DNA of 64,000 bases. Source: Humibacillus xanthopallidus (GTDB taxonomy: Bacteria; Actinomycetota; Actinomycetes; Actinomycetales; Dermatophilaceae). The notes beneath the pieces were generated by a model. The model saw only the letters and a program-made list of their open reading frames with translations, was not told the origin of the DNA and did no database searches. The stretch is from NCBI RefSeq assembly GCF_006716675.1, contig NZ_VFPM01000001.1:558001-622000 (forward strand). The letters run 5' to 3'. Positions 60,124-64,000 of the stretch are shown here, one piece after another (the first letter of the stretch is position 1; each line of letters begins with the position of its first letter). A program made the position numbers and the translations under genes.

Positions 60124-60249
60124 CGCCCCATCCTAATGGGGGTGTTGTTCTCCCTCTTTCGACGTGTGATCGGGGGTGGGAGGCTGTTTGGCCGAGCCGT
60201 TGGTCGGTGAACACCACCTCAGCCTGAGGCGCTGATCTCTACGCCTAGA

Positions 60250-60400
60250 TCGTGTCCCGACCGGCGGGGAGGTCGCCCGACGAGTGCTGATGGGATGTCG
60301 TGCCCCCAGCGGTGGTGAGCACTGATCCATTAGGTCGCTACCGGGGCGATCCCGGCTCAGTGTCCGCAGTGTGTCGATCGAGGTGAAGGAGGTGGTCGCG
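60250..60400 (+). ncRNA. Candidate bridge-RNA region of the IS110 element
   Basis: About 150 noncoding bases between the left inverted repeat and the transposase start, where IS110-group elements encode the bridge RNA. It can fold: AGTGCT pairs with AGCACT around a loop of about 29 bases, GACC/GGTC encloses GGCGGGGA, and CCGGG-GCGAT-CCCGG forms a hairpin. I could not identify guide segments matching the flanks, so this rests on position and foldability only. Confidence 0.35.
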
Positions 60401-61612
60401 TTGATCTTCGTCGGCAACGACTGGGCCGAGGATCACCACGACGTCCATGTCATGAACGAGGCGGGCAGCAAGCTTGCCGCCCGGCGACTACCCGAGGGCG
60501 TGGCTGGGGTCAGCGCCTTTCACGCGCTGCTCGCCGAGCACGCCGGTGACCCGCACGAGGTGGCCGTCGGAATCGAGACCGACCACGGGCTGTGGGTCGC
60601 GTCGCTGGTCGCGGCCGGGTACCGGGTGTACGCGGTCAACCCCAAGGCGGTGGCCCGCTACCGCGACCGGCACCACGTCGGCGGCGGCAAGTCCGACCCC
60701 GGGGACGCGAAGGTCCTGGCCGACCTGGTCCGCACCGACGCGCACAACCATCGCGTCGTGGCCGGCGACAGCGACCAGGTGCAGGCCATCAAGGTCCTGG
60801 CCCGTGCCCAGCAGTCGATGGTGTGGCTGCGCAGCCGGGAGACCAACCGGCTGCGGAACGCGCTGCGGGAGTTCTACCCCGCGGCGATGACAGCGTTTCA
60901 GGACCTGCACGACCACGACGCCCTCGCGGTCCTGACCCGGGCCCCAGATCCTGACAGGGCGGCCCGGCTGACCCGCTCCCAGCTCACAGCGGCCCTGCGC
61001 GCTGGCGGCCGACGACGCAACCTGCACACCACCACCGAGCGGATCCACGCGGTGCTGCACACCCAGCAGCTGCACGCACCCGAGGCGACAGCAGCCGCGT
61101 ACGCGAGCGTGGTCACCGCCCAGGTCGGGGTCATCACCGCGATCAACACCCAGCTCGCCCAGCTCGAGGCGCAGCTGGAAGCCACTTTTGAGCAGCACCC
61201 GGACGCCGACATCCTTCTCTCGCTGCCAGGCCTGAGTGACGTCCTCGGCGCCCGGGTGCTCGGCGAGTTCGGAGACGACCCCGAACGCTTCACCGACACC
61301 AAGTCTCGCAGGAACTACGCCGGGACCTCCCCGATCACGATCGCCTCAGGCAAGAAACGCGCGGTCCTGGCCCGACACGCCCGCAACACTCGCCTGTACG
61401 ACGCACTCGACCAGTGGGCCTTCTGCTCCCTCAAGCCCAGCCCAGGAGCCCGCGCCTACTACGACCAACGCCGCGCCGCAGGCGACACCCACCACCAAGC
61501 CCTACGCGCCCTGGCCAACCGATGGGTCGGCATCCTGCACGGCTGCCTCAAACACCGAACCCCCTACGACGAACACACCGCATGGGCACACCGCCAACCC
61601 GTCGCCGCTTGA
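60401..61612 (+). CDS. IS110 family transposase (DEDD)
   Basis: 403 residues from TTG 60401, chosen because AAGGAGG lies eight bases upstream and it places the family's usual start near FVGNDWAEDHHDVHV; GTG 60371 is the alternative. N-terminal RuvC-like DEDD domain: Asp in VGNDWAEDHH, Glu in EVAVGIETDHGLW, and Asp pair in GGGKSDPGDAKVLADLVRTD. C-terminal Tnp2-type domain: ILLSLPGLSDVLGARVLGE and RNYAGTSPITIASGKKRAV, with the catalytic Ser expected there. Full length, no frameshift, so probably active. Confidence 0.92.
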   Translation: MIFVGNDWAEDHHDVHVMNEAGSKLAARRLPEGVAGVSAFHALLAEHAGDPHEVAVGIETDHGLWVASLVAAGYRVYAVNPKAVARYRDRHHVGGGKSDPGDAKVLADLVRTDAHNHRVVAGDSDQVQAIKVLARAQQSMVWLRSRETNRLRNALREFYPAAMTAFQDLHDHDALAVLTRAPDPDRAARLTRSQLTAALRAGGRRRNLHTTTERIHAVLHTQQLHAPEATAAAYASVVTAQVGVITAINTQLAQLEAQLEATFEQHPDADILLSLPGLSDVLGARVLGEFGDDPERFTDTKSRRNYAGTSPITIASGKKRAVLARHARNTRLYDALDQWAFCSLKPSPGARAYYDQRRAAGDTHHQALRALANRWVGILHGCLKHRTPYDEHTAWAHRQPVAA

Positions 61613-61743
61613 CACGCCACGACGCTGGGATATCTAGGCGTGCCTGCGCCGCCCTCCCACTTGGCGGAGGCCCGGCACGGTTCGTCGGTGCCGCGGGTTA
61701 CCGTGGTCATCCACGAACCGCCGAGCAGGAGGGGGTCACGCTC

Positions 61744-62904
61744 ATGGGACGCGCACGTCGCGCACGAAGGATCGCCCAGACCGCTGCCTTCGGTGGCGGT
61801 GTCGGGGTGGCGGGCCTGGGAGCCATCGGCGCCCTGTCCTACGGCGTGCTCCGGGTCGAGGCGGCGCTGACGAGGCGCATCGTCGGCCAGCGCTTCGAGG
61901 CACCCCCCGTCGACGCGGGGCGCTACGGCTCGGGGTCGGGCGAGCCGATCCGCATCGTCGTGCTCGGCGACTCGACGGCCGCGGGCCTGGGCGCCGAGCA
62001 CCCGCACGAGACGATCGGTGCCACCATCGCCAACGGCGTGGCGGCCTTCAGCGGCCGGCCCGTCGAGGTGACCAATGCCGCCGTCGTCGGCGCCGAGTCC
62101 CCCGGGCTCGAGAGCCAGCTGGACCGGGCCCTCGCCGAGACTCCCGCTCCTGACGTCGCGCTGCTGCTCATCGGCGCCAACGACGTCACGCACCGCATCG
62201 ACCGCTCGGTCGCCGTGCGCCACCTCGAGATGACGGTGCGCCGCCTCCGCGAGAGCGGCGCCGAGGTGGTCGTCGGCACGTGCCCCGACCTCGGTGCCGT
62301 CGAGCCGGTGCCCCAGCCGCTGCGCTGGCTCGCGCGCCGGTGGTCACGCGACCTCGCCGCCGCGCAGACCGTCGCGGTCGTCGAGGCCGGTGGCCGAGCC
62401 GTCTCGATCGGCGACATGCTCGGCCCCGTCTTCTCCGCCGACCCCAAGACGATGTTCAGCGAGGACCGCTTCCACCCGAGCGCCGCCGGTTACGCCCGCG
62501 TCGCGGCCGCCCTGCTGCCGTCGGTCAGTGCCGCCCTCGACCTCTTCGGCGAGCGCACGACCCCGACCCGTCCGAGCCCCCAGCGCGGCGAGGGCATCGG
62601 TCCCGTGGCACAGGCGGCCACGCGGGCTGTCGCACACCCCGGCACGGAGGTGGCTCCCGCCGAGATCGCCGGTCAGTCGCGCGGACGCCAGGGCCGGTGG
62701 GCCGTGCTGCTCCACCGCATGCGCCCGGCCGTTCCGGTCTCCACGGCCGACCCGCAGCCCGTCTCGCACGGGCCGATCGCCGGCACCGAAACCCCCGCCA
62801 CTCCCGCCACCACCGCCGACACTGTCGACACTGTCGACACTGCTCGAGATCCCGGGTCCATCGAGGGGCGTATGCCGTCCCGCGAGGACGCACCGACACG
62901 TTGA
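61744..62904 (+). CDS. SGNH/GDSL hydrolase, membrane-anchored
   Basis: 386 residues with N-terminal hydrophobic segment (FGGGVGVAGLGAIGALSYGV, about 17-36) after a basic start, so likely exported or anchored. Block I RIVVLGDSTAAGLGAEHPHE, block III VALLLIGANDVTHRIDRSVA and block V FSEDRFHPSAAGYARVAAAL give the Ser, Asn and Asp/His catalytic set. The C-terminal 130 residues are a Pro/Thr/Ala linker of unknown use. Position beside cbs matches Rv1075c, a GDSL esterase, by recollection. GGAGGGGG precedes ATG 61744. The deleted SGNH copy at 18047 is a different paralogue. Confidence 0.9.
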   Translation: MGRARRARRIAQTAAFGGGVGVAGLGAIGALSYGVLRVEAALTRRIVGQRFEAPPVDAGRYGSGSGEPIRIVVLGDSTAAGLGAEHPHETIGATIANGVAAFSGRPVEVTNAAVVGAESPGLESQLDRALAETPAPDVALLLIGANDVTHRIDRSVAVRHLEMTVRRLRESGAEVVVGTCPDLGAVEPVPQPLRWLARRWSRDLAAAQTVAVVEAGGRAVSIGDMLGPVFSADPKTMFSEDRFHPSAAGYARVAAALLPSVSAALDLFGERTTPTRPSPQRGEGIGPVAQAATRAVAHPGTEVAPAEIAGQSRGRQGRWAVLLHRMRPAVPVSTADPQPVSHGPIAGTETPATPATTADTVDTVDTARDPGSIEGRMPSREDAPTR

Positions 62905-63007
62905 GTCCATCGGCGGCTGCGCGGCATACAGCGGCCAAGCGGCATGCAGCAGGGGCCGTCCGCCACGACGGCGGACGACCCCTCGAGGGTGTGGTGCGTG
63001 GCGCGGC

Positions 63008-63763
63008 TCAGGGAAGCGTGATCACCTCGCTGGCGTCGGGCGCCTTGATGCCGAGGTCGGCGTTCCACTGCGAGAAGTCGAGCTGGCCGGGGCTGCCCGT
63101 CGACCCGGTGAAGCGGACGACCTCGGACTTGTCCTTCGAGACGTAGAGCGCGCCCTCGGCCTTGCCCTTCGTGTCGGTGATGACCCAGCAGTCGACGCCG
63201 TTGACGGTTTCCTCTCCCAGGGTCGGGGCGACCTGGGTGGGCGTCACGGCTCCGAAGGCCTTCTCGAGGAACGCCTTGAGGCTGAGGCTCTCGGTCATCG
63301 AGGCGGCCGAGGCCGGTGCCTTGATGAACTTGTCCTTGGCCGCGAGCACCTTGGCCGGGGCGTTCTGCTTCTTCCAGAAGGTCTCGTCGCCCTGGATGTA
63401 GATGCCTTCGGGCACCGAAATGACCCGGGCCTTGCCGTCCCCGGCCATCTCGATCGTGATGTCCGCCGTCTTGCCGTCGCTCGTGCCCTTGAAGTCGATC
63501 GTCGTCTTCTTGCCGTTGTCCTCGACCGTCCCGTTGAAGGCGCCGGAGGTTGCGGCCAGGGCGTTGGTCTTGGCCTTCTCGAGCACCTCGCTGGCCGTGG
63601 GCGCGTCAGCAGCGGCGGTCGTCGTGCTCGTGGCCGACGTGGCCCCGCCGGCCGACCCGGTCGCGCCGGTCGTCGGCGTCTCGGACTTGGAGCAGGCGGC
63701 CGCTCCCAAACTGATGGTGAGCGCGCCGGCGAGCGCGACCACACGCGTGGTCATGGTCTTCAT
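63008..63763 (-). CDS. LppX/LprG-like lipoprotein
   Basis: 251 residues with a lipoprotein signal: basic MKTMTTRVV, hydrophobic ALAGALTISLG and AAACSKSE, where Cys24 would be lipidated (the -3 position is Ala rather than Leu, so it is a loose lipobox). After a Thr/Ala/Gly linker comes a beta-rich domain: LEKAKTNALAATSGAFNGTV, KKTTIDFKGTSDGKTADITI and GVDCWVITDTKGKAEGALYV. The fold pattern resembles LppX/LprG proteins that carry lipids across the envelope. ATG 63763 has GGGGATC upstream; ATG 63754 is the alternative. Monocistronic. Confidence 0.8.
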   Translation of the reverse strand: MKTMTTRVVALAGALTISLGAAACSKSETPTTGATGSAGGATSATSTTTAAADAPTASEVLEKAKTNALAATSGAFNGTVEDNGKKTTIDFKGTSDGKTADITIEMAGDGKARVISVPEGIYIQGDETFWKKQNAPAKVLAAKDKFIKAPASAASMTESLSLKAFLEKAFGAVTPTQVAPTLGEETVNGVDCWVITDTKGKAEGALYVSKDKSEVVRFTGSTGSPGQLDFSQWNADLGIKAPDASEVITLP

Positions 63764-63954
63764 GGGATCCCCTGATGGTCTGGGCGGGCCGCGATGGGCG
63801 GCGGAGTGCTCACCGGAGCGGTCGGTGCCGCTCGGCTGAGCCGAGACTGGCCCCCGCGCAACGGGTCAGATCCACCTTAGCGGGCGCCGACGAGACGAAG
63901 CCCACGGCGACCGCCCTGTCGCACAGCCGCTCGGACGTCCTACCATCGTCAGAA

Positions 63955-63973
63955 CTGAGCAAGCGCTTAGTCG
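63955..63973. promoter_or_regulatory. AAGCGCTT-centred dyad at the window end
   Basis: CTGAGCAAGCGCTTAGTCG, with palindromic core AAGCGCTT (63961-63968) and partial outer symmetry, 9 bases after TACCAT (63941-63946), a possible -10 box. It probably regulates a plus-strand gene right of the window, perhaps fatty-acid or steroid-type TetR control; the gene is not visible. Confidence 0.35.
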
Positions 63974-64000
63974 CCCGTCGCACCGCTGCGCGGGCTGCCG

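Larger units (their letters stand above)
60234..61644 (+). mobile_element. IS110-family insertion sequence
   Basis: Single transposase gene (60401-61612) with a long left noncoding end and a short right one. Subterminal 10-base inverted repeats ACGCCTAGAT (60241-60250) and ATCTAGGCGT (61632-61641) give an element of about 1.4 kb; exact outer edges are estimated, as IS110 elements make no clear target duplication. It lies between cbs and the SGNH gene. No copy of the genome's frequent GTATGCC motif lies inside, consistent with foreign origin. Confidence 0.75.

Noticed and set aside
61613-61644. Bridge RNA in the right end (IS1111-type)
   Set aside because: Only about 30 noncoding bases follow the transposase, too short; the left end is the long one.
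1-64000. tRNA and rRNA genes
   Set aside because: I checked the gaps between genes for cloverleaf-like sequence and saw none I could support.

Overview
The window is a very GC-rich (about 70% or more) actinobacterial chromosome segment. Gene content and order look like an Intrasporangiaceae-type organism (Janibacter, Knoellia, Phycicoccus or Tetrasphaera relatives); that placement is an inference from general knowledge. Much of it follows a backbone I recall from Mycobacterium tuberculosis around Rv1075c-Rv1095: SGNH esterase, cbs, metB, greA, DUF4307, mca, a small membrane protein, hemolysin III, uppS, coaA and phoH. Mycothiol chemistry (mca) and a nitrogen cluster with an NnaR-type regulator also point to Actinobacteria.

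Layout. 1-4258 (minus): operon glmS-acpS-nnr-alr, for cell-wall precursors and cofactor repair. 4335-8321: coaA, a membrane-anchored lytic transglycosylase-like protein, and a PIN-PhoH ATPase preceded by a 25-codon ORF with a strong ribosome binding site. 8322-10559 (minus): three genes, a WXG100-like putative type VII secretion substrate followed by two uncharacterised partners. 10726-15265: uppS, hemolysin III behind a nested palindrome, mca plus membrane protein, DUF4307 and greA. 15464-18033: metB and an orphan GlmL-like ASKHA protein. 18047-20487: decay zone with SGNH and LuxR remnants, a zinc-ribbon protein, and a full plus an N-terminally truncated GNAT gene. 20599-22014: a short threonyl-tRNA synthetase lacking the editing domain, behind a leader peptide with three Thr codons and mutually exclusive hairpins. 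22130-33484: msrA, then a 3514-residue secreted RTX-type protein. 33633-43133: HAD phosphatase, SRPBCC protein, GNAT, M13 metallopeptidase, and a divergent PspC / PspC-histidine-kinase / LuxR-regulator locus. 43253-56416: nitrate and nitrite assimilation (narK, nasC, FAD reductase, nirB, nirD) with nnaR, cobA and sirB supplying regulation and siroheme; a HxlR/SDR divergon sits inside it. 56431-63763: YigZ, YCII, a NUDIX remnant read into a HhH-GPD protein, cbs, an IS110-family element, an SGNH esterase and a lipoprotein.

How the parts work together. NarK imports nitrate, NasC with the 47020-48633 FAD protein reduces it, and NirBD reduces nitrite using siroheme made by CobA and SirB. MetB and Cbs belong to transsulfuration. 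The envelope theme (GlmS, Alr, UppS, transglycosylase, PspC system) is spread along the backbone.

Signals beyond genes. The heptamer GTATGCC/GGCATAC is strongly over-represented on both strands. A palindromic repeat family occurs at 15327-15453 and 51668-51922. Several genes have a TANNNT box 6-7 bases before the start codon, which suggests leaderless transcripts.
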